Below, piece after piece: positions 54,875 to 62,544 of a DNA stretch of 64,000 nt. Position 1 is the first letter of the stretch. Each line of letters opens with the position of its first letter. Made by a program: the position numbers and the translations under genes. Origin of the DNA: Sphingobacteriales bacterium (lineage in GTDB: Bacteria > Bacteroidota > Bacteroidia > Chitinophagales > Chitinophagaceae); contig JACPUV010000025.1 of the NCBI GenBank assembly GCA_016192105.1, positions 62,001 through 126,000 of the forward strand, written 5' to 3'. The notes below the pieces were generated by a model. It did no database searches, had not been told where the DNA came from, and saw only the letters and a program-made list of their open reading frames with translations.

Positions 54875-56497
54875 ATGAAAAGGCTCTTCCTGCCGGTAAT
54901 AGGCTGCCTGCTGGCTGCCGTTGTTTCCGGGCAAACCCTGAACTCTTCCAATCTTCCTATTATTGTTATTAATACCAACGGGCAGGAGATCGTGGATGAT
55001 CCCAAGATCACCGCCGACATGGGAATTATTTACAATGGTGAAGGGGTGCGGAATGCGGTAACCGATCCATTTAATCATTATAACGGCAAGATCGGAATTG
55101 AAATCCGGGGCCAGTCTTCGCAAATGTTCCCGATGAAGTCGTACAGTCTTGAATTGTGGGATAATTCCGGGAATTCACTGGATAAATCCCTGTTTGGGTT
55201 ACCCAAAGAAAGTGACTGGGTATTGTATGCGCCATATACGGATAAAACATTAATGCGGAATTTCCTGGCGTACACGATGTCAAGAGAACTGGGGCACTGG
55301 GCCGCGAACTGCCGCTATGTGGAAGTTGTGGTCAATGGAGATTACAAGGGCATTTATGTGTTCATGGAAAAGATCAAAAGGGGCAGTGGCCGGGTACCGG
55401 TAAGCAAGATCGGGGCTGCAGATATAAGCGGGGATGCGGTAACAGGTGGGTATATTTTCTCTATTGATAAGGAAGCCGATGCATGGTATTCGTTCGTGTA
55501 TCCGCCCTATGGCACCAACGGACAGAATATCCGGTTTGCGTATGTGTATCCCAAACTCAGCTCAATCGTTGCGGCCCAGCAAAATTACCTCAAGAACTAT
55601 GTGGACAGTTTTGAAACTGCATTGAATGGCGACCAGTACCAGGACAAGCAAAATGGCTGGAGACGGTTTGCCGATGAAGCCTCCTTTATTGACTACCTGA
55701 TCGTAAATGAAGTAAGCCGCAATGTGGATAGCTACCGCCTGAGCGCCTATTTTAATAAAGACCGCCGGAGCAAGGGGGGTAAGATCTTTGCCGGGCCGGT
55801 ATGGGATTATGACCTTGCTTTCCGGAATGCGGATTATTGTAAGGGCCCTGAGACCCGTGGCTGGGCCTATCACTTTAACAAGGATTGTCCGCAGGATTAC
55901 TGGCAGATCCCTTTCTGGTGGTACCAGTTTGAAAAGGATTCGGCTTTCCAGTCCAACCTGCGTTGCCGCTGGAAACAGGTGAGGCAGGCCAGCCTGAGTG
56001 ACGGCCGTATCTATAATCTCATCGATTCTATTGTTACCCTTACAGCGGAGGCGCAGCAACGGCATTTTCAGCGCTGGCCGGTACTGGGGCAATATATCTG
56101 GCCCAATCCCCAGCCCATTCCTACCAGTTATGCGGGTGAGATCGTCGCACTGAAAGAGTGGATCTCGGCCCGGATCAGCTGGATCAGTTCGAATATTCCC
56201 AATGCCGGTCCCTGCTATGATTACCCGGCTTCTGAAACTGTTTCCATCCTTGCAGCTTTTTACCCCAACCCGGTGGGAGACCGCCTAACCCTGGATATCA
56301 AATCAAGACTGGCGCAGAAAGTCATGGTAAGGATTACCGATGTTATGGGACGTACCGTGCTGAACCAGGCTTGTAATCTTCATTACGGGGAGAATTATAT
56401 ACCGGTGGCTGCGGGGCGTTGGGCGCCGGGGGTATATATCCTTTCTTACCAGGCGGACAGCGGTGAAAAAGGAACCCAAAAGCTGCTAAAGCAATAA
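54875..56497 (+). CDS. CotH-family kinase, type IX-secreted
   Basis: A 540-residue exported protein with a signal peptide (LFLPVIGCLLAAVVSGQ). The central CotH domain has IGIEIRGQSSQMFPMKSYSL (about 72-91), a lysine-rich YKGIYVFMEKIKRGSGRV segment and the metal-site motifs NEVSRNVDSYRLS and GPVWDYDLAF (about 290-315). CotH proteins can act as atypical protein kinases. The last 75 residues (FYPNPVGDRLTLDI to KLLKQ) are a T9SS type A sorting domain, so it should be moved to the cell surface. A near-consensus -7 box (TACCTTTA, 54850-54857) lies 17 nt before ATG 54875. Confidence 0.87.
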   Translation: MKRLFLPVIGCLLAAVVSGQTLNSSNLPIIVINTNGQEIVDDPKITADMGIIYNGEGVRNAVTDPFNHYNGKIGIEIRGQSSQMFPMKSYSLELWDNSGNSLDKSLFGLPKESDWVLYAPYTDKTLMRNFLAYTMSRELGHWAANCRYVEVVVNGDYKGIYVFMEKIKRGSGRVPVSKIGAADISGDAVTGGYIFSIDKEADAWYSFVYPPYGTNGQNIRFAYVYPKLSSIVAAQQNYLKNYVDSFETALNGDQYQDKQNGWRRFADEASFIDYLIVNEVSRNVDSYRLSAYFNKDRRSKGGKIFAGPVWDYDLAFRNADYCKGPETRGWAYHFNKDCPQDYWQIPFWWYQFEKDSAFQSNLRCRWKQVRQASLSDGRIYNLIDSIVTLTAEAQQRHFQRWPVLGQYIWPNPQPIPTSYAGEIVALKEWISARISWISSNIPNAGPCYDYPASETVSILAAFYPNPVGDRLTLDIKSRLAQKVMVRITDVMGRTVLNQACNLHYGENYIPVAAGRWAPGVYILSYQADSGEKGTQKLLKQ

Positions 56498-56510
56498 AGC
56501 GTCCAGCACT

Positions 56511-56518
56511 TAACTTTG
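56511..56518 (+). promoter_or_regulatory. -7 element abutting the SpoU methyltransferase gene
   Basis: TAACTTTG, then CGCC, then the ATG at 56523. The spacing leaves essentially no 5' leader. Confidence 0.6.
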
Positions 56519-56522
56519 CGCC

Positions 56523-57062
56523 ATGCGAAAACTGAGCATGGCTGAACTGGGACGAAAGTCAGTAGAGGAATTCAAGGCTTCCGAAAAAACACCCATCATC
56601 ATTGTGCTGGAAAATATCCGTAGTGCCTATAATGTGGGTAGTGTGTTCCGTACGTCCGACGCCTTCCTGGTGCAGGCTATTTACATCATCGGTTATTCCG
56701 CAAAGCCTCCGCATAAAGAGGTCAAAAAAACGGCTTTGGGGGCAGAGGAAACGGTGGACTGGAAATATTTCAGGACGACGGCGGAAGCGATCGCTGAATT
56801 AAGAACGGAAGGATTTAATGTATATGCCGCCGAACAGGCAGAGGGAAGTTATAAACTGAACGCGATTGGCTTTGAACCGGGGGAAAAAATCGCGGTGGTA
56901 TTTGGCAATGAAGTTACGGGCGTGGAGCAGTCCACTATTGCCTTGTGCGATGGCTGTCTCGAAATTCCCCAGCTGGGGATGAAGCATTCATTGAATATTG
57001 CTACGGCTGCCGGGGTGGTACTCTGGGAATTGGTTCGTACCCGTATATCCTCTTCCAACTGA
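56523..57062 (+). CDS. SpoU/TrmH-family RNA 2'-O-methyltransferase
   Basis: A 179-residue SPOUT methyltransferase. Motif 1 is ENIRSAYNVGSVFRTSDAF, motif 2 KIAVVFGNEVTGVEQ and motif 3 LEIPQLGMKHSLNIATAAG, which form the trefoil-knot SAM site. It is the short form without an added N-terminal RNA-binding domain. Targets may be tRNA or rRNA ribose; they cannot be told apart here. Its stop codon lies inside a tandem heptad array, and the UbiA gene follows in the same direction. Confidence 0.9.
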   Translation: MRKLSMAELGRKSVEEFKASEKTPIIIVLENIRSAYNVGSVFRTSDAFLVQAIYIIGYSAKPPHKEVKKTALGAEETVDWKYFRTTAEAIAELRTEGFNVYAAEQAEGSYKLNAIGFEPGEKIAVVFGNEVTGVEQSTIALCDGCLEIPQLGMKHSLNIATAAGVVLWELVRTRISSSN

Positions 57063-57093
57063 ACATGGTGCATTGAAAACTGAATATTGAACA
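57059..57093 (+). repeat. Heptad array between the methyltransferase and ubiA-like genes
   Basis: Five consecutive 7-nt units: CTGAACA, TGGTGCA, TTGAAAA, CTGAATA, TTGAACA. Four fit YTGAAnA. The array includes the upstream stop codon (57060-57062) and ends 3 nt before the next ATG. Confidence 0.6.
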
Positions 57094-57096
57094 TTC

Positions 57097-58011
57097 ATGA
57101 CCAAAGTAAAAAGCTATTTAAGTCTTATCAAATTTTCCCATACGATCTTCGCGATGCCTTTCGCGCTGATAGGATTTTTTCTTGCCATTTTTGAAAGTAC
57201 TTCAGTTGTTCCAGGCTGGCATACTGCGGTTTTCCCGCCATTATTTCCATGGAAGGAGCTGTTAATAAAATTCATATTCGTTCTTCTCTGTATGATCCTG
57301 GCCCGCAGTGCGGCCATGGCCTTTAACCGTTACCTCGACCGTCATTTTGATGCGAAGAACCCCAGGACGGCTGTGCGGGAAATTCCAGCGGGGGTTATTA
57401 CACCAAAGAATGCGCTTGTGTTTACGGTCATCAGTTGTATTTTATTCATCGCCTGCACCTGGTTTATTAATTCGATTTGTTTTTATTTATCACCTGTTGC
57501 ACTGGGGGTGGTATTGGGCTACAGCTACACCAAGCGGTTCACTCCGCTTTGTCACCTGGTACTGGGACTGGGTCTTTCGCTGGCACCGATCGGGGCCTAC
57601 CTCGCCGTTACCGGGCAGTTTGCTTTGTTGCCCATTCTTTTCTCGCTGGCTGTTATTTTCTGGGTCAGCGGTTTTGATATCATTTATGCTTTGCAGGATG
57701 AAGAATTTGATAAGTCCAACCAGCTGTACTCCATCCCGGCCTGGCTCGGGAAAGGAAAGGCCCTGCTGGTGTCGGAATTCCTGCACCTGCTGAGTGCTGC
57801 GGCGGTAGTTTATGCCGGCGTTTACGGACCGTTCAGCTGGCTCTACTGGATAGGAGTACTGATCTTTACCGGCATGCTGGTGTATCAGCATTCCATTGTA
57901 AAACCCCATGACCTCAAACGGGTGAACCTGGCATTTATGACTGCCAACGGAATAGCTTCGGTGGTCTTTGCCGTATTTGTGATCGCGGATCTTTTTATCA
58001 ATAAATTTTAA
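57097..58011 (+). CDS. UbiA-family prenyltransferase (menaquinone-type)
   Basis: A 304-residue integral membrane prenyltransferase with about eight to nine helices. The two Asp-rich motifs are NRYLDRHFDAKNPRT (about 79-93) and YALQDEEFDKSNQLYSIP (about 199-216), with the substrate-side VREIPAG between them. These motifs resemble the UbiA-like enzymes of the futalosine menaquinone route (MqnP), often annotated as 4-hydroxybenzoate polyprenyltransferase. Menaquinone is the usual quinone of this phylum, so a menaquinone role is favoured by inference. It ends 3 nt before ruvX. Confidence 0.87.
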   Translation: MTKVKSYLSLIKFSHTIFAMPFALIGFFLAIFESTSVVPGWHTAVFPPLFPWKELLIKFIFVLLCMILARSAAMAFNRYLDRHFDAKNPRTAVREIPAGVITPKNALVFTVISCILFIACTWFINSICFYLSPVALGVVLGYSYTKRFTPLCHLVLGLGLSLAPIGAYLAVTGQFALLPILFSLAVIFWVSGFDIIYALQDEEFDKSNQLYSIPAWLGKGKALLVSEFLHLLSAAAVVYAGVYGPFSWLYWIGVLIFTGMLVYQHSIVKPHDLKRVNLAFMTANGIASVVFAVFVIADLFINKF

Positions 58012-58014
58012 CCC

Positions 58015-58425
58015 TTGGCAAGAATCATTTGTATCGACTATGGCGGTAAGCGAACCGGACTGGCGGTTACGGATCCCCTGCAGATCATTGCTACGGGACT
58101 TACCACCGTTGAGTCAAAAACGCTGATCCCATTCCTGAAAGACTATTTTGCCAGGGAAACTGTTGAGCTGATACTGATCGGCGAGCCCAAAAATTGGGAT
58201 GATACAGCTACACATGCCACCCCGCTCGTGGAAAAATGTATCAGGGACCTTCAGAAAAATTTTCCCTTGATACCGATCAAAAAAGTGGACGAACGATACA
58301 CTTCCAAAATGGCAAAGGATGCGATGTTCGAAATGGGGCTGAAAAAGAAGGAAAGAAGGAATAAGGCATTGGTGGATGAGATAGCGGCGGCGATCATGTT
58401 GCAGGAATATCTTAGGAGTCTTTAG
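58015..58425 (+). CDS. ruvX: RuvX/YqgF-type Holliday-junction resolvase-like protein
   Basis: A 136-residue RNase H-like protein (Pfam RuvX). The opening MARIICIDYGGKRTGLAVTD carries the first catalytic Asp, and ELILIGEPKNWDD and DERYTSKMA carry the others. The start codon is TTG at 58015; no ATG is near, and the conserved N-terminus requires it. It lies 3 nt after the prenyltransferase stop, so initiation is probably by coupling. In E. coli the orthologue acts in 16S rRNA 5' maturation; which role applies here is unknown. Confidence 0.9.
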   Translation: MARIICIDYGGKRTGLAVTDPLQIIATGLTTVESKTLIPFLKDYFARETVELILIGEPKNWDDTATHATPLVEKCIRDLQKNFPLIPIKKVDERYTSKMAKDAMFEMGLKKKERRNKALVDEIAAAIMLQEYLRSL

Positions 58426-58592
58426 TCCATAGTTAGCCGATTGTAAGTAGCCGCAAAGTGGTATAGGAGAATGAACGGGAAATGCGGGGTGGGGGCAATC
58501 ACTTTGAGCGGATACCGGGTTTGCCCCTTTTTTGCGTTTGGAATTTGATTAATTTTTGGTTCCCCGGCTCTCCGGTTCTTGGTTCTTTTAAG

Positions 58593-58600
58593 TAATTTTG
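58593..58600 (+). promoter_or_regulatory. -7 element abutting def
   Basis: TAATTTTG, then CCCC, then the ATG at 58605. The usual initiation distance would place the transcript start at the start codon. Confidence 0.6.
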
Positions 58601-58604
58601 CCCC

Positions 58605-59183
58605 ATGATTTTACCGATCGTAGCATACGGCCACCCGGTACTGCGGAGAGTGGCGGAAGATATTGATGCGGATTATCCCCAGTTTGATAAATTCATTGAG
58701 GATATGTGGGAAACCATGTATGCCAGCAGTGGGGTGGGACTGGCTGCTCCCCAGGTAAACCGGGATATCCGGCTTTTCGTGGTGGATACCCAGCAAATGT
58801 TTGCCGGCATGAATGAAGAGGAGCAAAAGGAATACCCCGATACACCGGGTATGAAATCGGTTTTTATCAATGCCCATATAGTAGAACTGGATGGGGAAGA
58901 GTGGTCCTATAACGAAGGCTGCCTGAGTATCCCCAAGATCCGGGAGGACATTTACCGGCACGAAACCGTCACCCTGGATTATATGGACGAACATTTCCAG
59001 CCGCACCGGGCCACATTTGAGGGACTCACGGCCCGGGTGATCCTGCATGAATATGACCATATTGAGGGAAAACTGTTCATTGATCATATCTCGCCGCTGA
59101 AAAGGAAACTAATGAAGGGGAAACTTAATGATATTTCAAAAGGGAAAGTGAATGTGGATTACAAGATGATGTTCCCCGGATAA
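58605..59183 (+). CDS. def: Peptide deformylase
   Basis: Removes the formyl group from nascent proteins; metal-dependent, 192 residues. All three signatures are intact: GVGLAAPQ (43-50), EGCLS with Cys106, and HEYDH with His148, Glu149 and His152. A loop between the first two motifs (NEEEQKEYPDTPGMKS, about 70-85) is longer than in E. coli Def. The likely leaderless mRNA is striking because this enzyme acts directly on initiator fMet. The next gene starts 4 nt after the stop. Confidence 0.97.
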   Translation: MILPIVAYGHPVLRRVAEDIDADYPQFDKFIEDMWETMYASSGVGLAAPQVNRDIRLFVVDTQQMFAGMNEEEQKEYPDTPGMKSVFINAHIVELDGEEWSYNEGCLSIPKIREDIYRHETVTLDYMDEHFQPHRATFEGLTARVILHEYDHIEGKLFIDHISPLKRKLMKGKLNDISKGKVNVDYKMMFPG

Positions 59184-59187
59184 TTCC

Positions 59188-60129
59188 ATGAAGAAACGGC
59201 TCACTTTATCACTCCTTATTCTTACCGCTTATTGCACCAGCGCCCAGGTGAATGAAGACTCCCTGGATAACCAGCGGCTGGCGAAGATGGTCAGCCTCTC
59301 CGAAGTGATCATCCGCAGTGACCTGAATGTGGCACGGTTTATCAACCAGGTGAAAAATGACACTACATTTTACAAAGCCTTCCGTAACCTGCATGTGCTG
59401 GGGTTTACTTCCTGGAACGATATCCGGATAAAAGATAAAAAAGGCCGGATACAGGCGGCGCTGATGAGCAAAACAAAACAGAACAGGGCAAACGGCTGCC
59501 GGACCATGGAGGTACTGACAGAGAATTCCAGCGGGGATTTTTACGACAGTGATCACCAGTATAACTATTATACAGCCGAATTATATGCCGGCCTGTTCTT
59601 TACAGAGGGATCCGTTTGCGATGAAAACAATATCGTTAAGGGAACTAACTTCAGCCCACGCTCCTACAAGGGGATGGCCAGGCACAAACAACAGCTGAAG
59701 ATGCTTTTCTTCAATCCCGGTAAAAAGATTCCGGGTATTCCCTTTATTGGGGACAAGATCGACATCTTCGACCCGGACCGGGCGGAATATTATGATTTTA
59801 TTATTGATTACGGGGATTACGAAGGACAGTCCTGCTATGTTTTTACGATAAAAGCCAAAGAGGACCTGGGCGGCAGGAAAGATAAGATCGTGATCGACAA
59901 TATGGTCACCTGGTTCAATACCCGCACGATGGAAGTGATGGCCCGCAATTACGATATGAGTTACAATGCGGGTGTCTATGATTTTGATGTGCACATGGAA
60001 GTGGAGATGACCAAGGTGGGTGATTATCTTGTACCGAAACTCCTTCGGTATATCGGCAACTGGGACGTAGCGTTTAAAAAAAGGGAGCGGGGGTTATTTA
60101 CGGCTACGATTTTCGACTTCGTGAACTAG
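59188..60129 (+). CDS. Exported protein of unknown function
   Basis: A 313-residue protein with a signal peptide (LTLSLLILTAYCTSAQ). The mature part is acidic and strand-rich, with LSEVIIRSDLNVARFINQV, NNIVKGTNFSPRSYKGMARH and YDFDVHMEVEMTKV. Neither TPR nor TonB features are visible. It may be a periplasmic or outer-membrane-facing protein with a carboxypeptidase-regulatory-like or DUF domain, but no family is recognised. It follows def by 4 nt and is probably cotranscribed. Confidence 0.75.
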   Translation: MKKRLTLSLLILTAYCTSAQVNEDSLDNQRLAKMVSLSEVIIRSDLNVARFINQVKNDTTFYKAFRNLHVLGFTSWNDIRIKDKKGRIQAALMSKTKQNRANGCRTMEVLTENSSGDFYDSDHQYNYYTAELYAGLFFTEGSVCDENNIVKGTNFSPRSYKGMARHKQQLKMLFFNPGKKIPGIPFIGDKIDIFDPDRAEYYDFIIDYGDYEGQSCYVFTIKAKEDLGGRKDKIVIDNMVTWFNTRTMEVMARNYDMSYNAGVYDFDVHMEVEMTKVGDYLVPKLLRYIGNWDVAFKKRERGLFTATIFDFVN

Positions 60130-60150
60130 TTAATAAAGCCAAGTCGCCAG

Positions 60151-60171
60151 CAGGCAATTGGCAGTATGCAG
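60151..60171 (-). repeat. Left heptad units, inverted relative to the 60683-60745 array
   Basis: Read on the minus strand: CTGCATA, CTGCCAA, TTGCCTG. With the longer array to the right, they bracket the four-helix-bundle gene in inverted orientation. Confidence 0.45.
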
Positions 60172-60207
60172 GCTTACACCGTAAATACTGACTGTTTTGG
60201 ATTTTCC

Positions 60208-60570
60208 TTAGCGGAATTTTTCGGGATTATTAATCATATAGCCCAACAGTTTGCCAACTTCTTCCATTTTATCAGTCAAATTTTTATAGTCTGTTTCCGA
60301 TATGTAATTACAGGAGTAAGAAAATTCAATCCATACTCCGGTTTCTGCGTTTTCACTATCTGAATCAGACAGTTTACTTATAAAGTGTGCAGGGTACTTT
60401 CTTCGCCTGTAAGCCTCTGCCAGGTTCGCACAAACAGACCTTGAGCTTCGCCGGATCTGATCAGTAAGACTGTATTTTTCTTCTTTGGGGAAATTCTTAG
60501 AAATTTCAAAGATGGTCATAGAAAGCACGAACGCTTTTTTGCAGGCAAGTAATTCTTTGTAGCCAGGCAT
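60208..60570 (-). CDS. Four-helix-bundle protein (S23/Avd-like fold family)
   Basis: A 120-residue all-helical protein. YKELLACKKAFVLSMTIFE, YSLTDQIRRSSRSVCANLAE and WIEFSYSCNYISETDYKNL match the TIGR02436-like four-helix bundle family, known from 23S rRNA intervening sequences and structurally related to the Avd protein of diversity-generating retroelements. Neither an rRNA gene nor a reverse transcriptase is adjacent. It is a stand-alone gene flanked by inverted heptad repeats, in a locally AT-richer stretch. Such genes are frequent as isolated insertions in this phylum; function is unknown. Confidence 0.87.
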   Translation of the reverse strand: MPGYKELLACKKAFVLSMTIFEISKNFPKEEKYSLTDQIRRSSRSVCANLAEAYRRRKYPAHFISKLSDSDSENAETGVWIEFSYSCNYISETDYKNLTDKMEEVGKLLGYMINNPEKFR

Positions 60571-60682
60571 AGGAAAATAGGTTAAGGTTTATTCAAATAA
60601 ATCAGATTCAAGTATAGAAATCTGAAGTATATGCCAAGTTTCCGTCGCGACTTAAGGGAAAATATTTTTTTGCACCTGCCCC

Positions 60683-60745
60683 CTGCTTACTGCTTACTGC
60701 TTACTGCCAACTGTCAACTGCCAACTGCCAACTGCCTACTGCCTA
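60683..60745 (+). repeat. Nine-unit tandem 7-bp repeat
   Basis: Nine contiguous units: CTGCTTA three times, CTGCCAA, CTGTCAA, CTGCCAA twice and CTGCCTA twice. Consensus CTGCYWA. The array covers the stop codon of rluD (60736-60738). Confidence 0.9.
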
Positions 60746-61788
60746 CTGGTACTATACTTCCTCCACTTATCAATCACCCCTTCCATATCCTTTGGCAGTT
60801 CCGATTCAAAATGCATTTCCTCACCGGTTGACGGATGGACAAAGCCCAGCGTTTTGGCATGTAGTGCCTGGCGGGGACAGAGTGCAAAACAGTTATCGAC
60901 AAATTGTTTGTACCGGGTATAGATGGTACCCTTTACTATTTTATCACCTCCGTAAAAATCATCGCTGAACAGGGGGTGCCCGATATATTTCATGTGTACA
61001 CGGATCTGGTGAGTCCGCCCGGTTTCGAGTACACATTGTACCAGGGTCACATAACCGAAGCGTTCGATAACATTATAATGGGTGATGGCATCTTTCCCGT
61101 GATCGCCCTCTGGATAGGCTTCAAAAAGTTTGCGGAAGCGAAGGTGGCGGCCTACATGGGCGATGATCGTGCCACTGTCTTTTTCCAGGTCTCCCCATAC
61201 CAGGGCCAGGTACTTTCTTTTTACACTATGGTCAAAGAACTGTTTGGCCAGTACCCGCATGGCTTTATCGGTTTTGGCCAGTACCAGCAACCCGCTGGTA
61301 TTTTTATCGATCCGGTGCACAAGGCCAAACCGGGGCAGGATATCTTCTGTCAGGTTGGGGTTTTGCTGCTGCAGGTAATAGGACACCCCGTTGAGCAGGG
61401 TCCCGCTGTAATTCCCGCTGCCGGGATGCACCACCATGCCGGCGGGTTTGTTGATCACCATCAGGTCAGCATCCTCGTACACAATATTCAGGTCCATTTT
61501 CTCCGGTACCACGTCGGTCTCATCGGGACTCAGGTCGGAGTAGATCACGATATGATCCTGGGGTTTCACTTTGTAATTGGGCTTGACGGGCACCCCGTTT
61601 ACCAGGACCATCCCATGGTTCATCGCCTGTTGAAGTTTATTCCGGGTGGCACCTTCGATCCGGTTGGCCAGGAATTTGTCAATACGCAGGGGCTCCTGTC
61701 CCTTATCGATGGTAATCGTGAATCGTTCGTAGAGCTCATCGCTGCTGTCGTTTGAATCGGGGATATTTCTGTCCAGTTCGTCCTGCAT
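60736..61788 (-). CDS. 23S rRNA pseudouridine synthase (RluD/RluA family)
   Basis: A 350-residue enzyme from ATG 61788; an in-frame TTG at 61797 adds three residues. An S4 RNA-binding domain (EPLRIDKFLANRIEGATRNK, about 32-51) precedes the RluA catalytic domain with Asp161 in VHRIDKNTSGLLVLAKTD. The two-domain layout matches RluD/RluC. The last residues (TSRQ) and the stop codon run into the tandem heptad array, so the C-terminus has probably been shaped by the repeat. A -7 box sits 6 nt before the start. Confidence 0.93.
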   Translation of the reverse strand: MQDELDRNIPDSNDSSDELYERFTITIDKGQEPLRIDKFLANRIEGATRNKLQQAMNHGMVLVNGVPVKPNYKVKPQDHIVIYSDLSPDETDVVPEKMDLNIVYEDADLMVINKPAGMVVHPGSGNYSGTLLNGVSYYLQQQNPNLTEDILPRFGLVHRIDKNTSGLLVLAKTDKAMRVLAKQFFDHSVKRKYLALVWGDLEKDSGTIIAHVGRHLRFRKLFEAYPEGDHGKDAITHYNVIERFGYVTLVQCVLETGRTHQIRVHMKYIGHPLFSDDFYGGDKIVKGTIYTRYKQFVDNCFALCPRQALHAKTLGFVHPSTGEEMHFESELPKDMEGVIDKWRKYSTSRQ

Positions 61789-61794
61789 AGCCGG

Positions 61795-61829
61795 CAAAGG
61801 TAACGGATGGATTTTTGTTGGTAAATTTG
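61795..61829. promoter_or_regulatory. Divergent rluD and lipB -7 elements
   Basis: Minus strand TACCTTTG at 61802-61795, 6 nt before rluD, and plus strand TAAATTTG at 61822-61829, 10 nt before lipB. Only 19 nt separate the two, so the divergent promoters must overlap. Confidence 0.55.
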
Positions 61830-61839
61830 CTTTTTACCG

Positions 61840-62544
61840 ATGGAAAAACAGTCAATACTATTCAGGGACCTCGGCCGGATGGACTACCAGGCCGCCTGGG
61901 ACCTGCAGGAATCCCTGTTGAAGGAAAATGTCCGGAGAAAATCCGGTACCGGTTTGCCTGCAACAACGCATTATCTTTTTTTTGTTGAGCATCCTCCTGT
62001 ATATACGCTGGGAAAGAGCGGGAACAAGGACAATGTACTCCTGAGTGAGGAGGAATTAGCGGCCAGTCATATAGAATTCTTCCATACCAACCGGGGTGGG
62101 GATATCACTTTTCACGGACCTGGCCAGATCGTGGGGTACCCGATCCTGGACCTGGAACAATTTTATACGGATATCGGGAGATACCTGCGGAATATCGAGG
62201 AGGTTATGATCCTGACCCTGGCGGAATACGGGATCAGGGGGGACCGCTCACCCGGGGAGACCGGGGTTTGGATTGACCCGGAAATACCCGGCCGGGAACG
62301 GAAGATCTGTGCCATCGGGGTTCGTTGCAGCCGCTGGGTCACCATGCATGGGTTTGCTTTTAATGTAAATACGGACCTGTCCTATTTCAATCATATCATT
62401 CCCTGCGGGATCGTCAATAAGCAGGTAACATCCCTGGAAAAAGAACTGGGCCGTTCCCTGGATATGGAAGAAGTAAAAGAAAAAGTGAAAAAGAATTTTG
62501 AAAAAATATTTAACGCGGAACTGGTCTCAGAAATCCTTCTCTAA
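61840..62544 (+). CDS. lipB: Lipoyl (octanoyl) transferase
   Basis: Transfers octanoate from ACP to lipoyl domains, the first step of de novo lipoate synthesis. 234 residues with HPPVYTLGKSGNKDN (50-64), NRGGDITFHGPGQ (84-96), the catalytic Lys155 in RKICAIG and the nucleophile Cys189 in IIPCGI. The 3' end overlaps the convergent exported-protein gene by 18 nt. Confidence 0.95.
   Translation: MEKQSILFRDLGRMDYQAAWDLQESLLKENVRRKSGTGLPATTHYLFFVEHPPVYTLGKSGNKDNVLLSEEELAASHIEFFHTNRGGDITFHGPGQIVGYPILDLEQFYTDIGRYLRNIEEVMILTLAEYGIRGDRSPGETGVWIDPEIPGRERKICAIGVRCSRWVTMHGFAFNVNTDLSYFNHIIPCGIVNKQVTSLEKELGRSLDMEEVKEKVKKNFEKIFNAELVSEILL

Noticed and set aside
60208..60570. 23S rRNA intervening sequence
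   Set aside because: The four-helix-bundle gene is not inside an rRNA gene; flanking sequence is protein-coding.
60683..60745. CRISPR array
   Set aside because: The repeats are 7 nt and contiguous without spacers, and no cas gene is near.
60904..61755. A 283-codon open frame on the + strand
   Set aside because: Antisense to the pseudouridine synthase; no family features.
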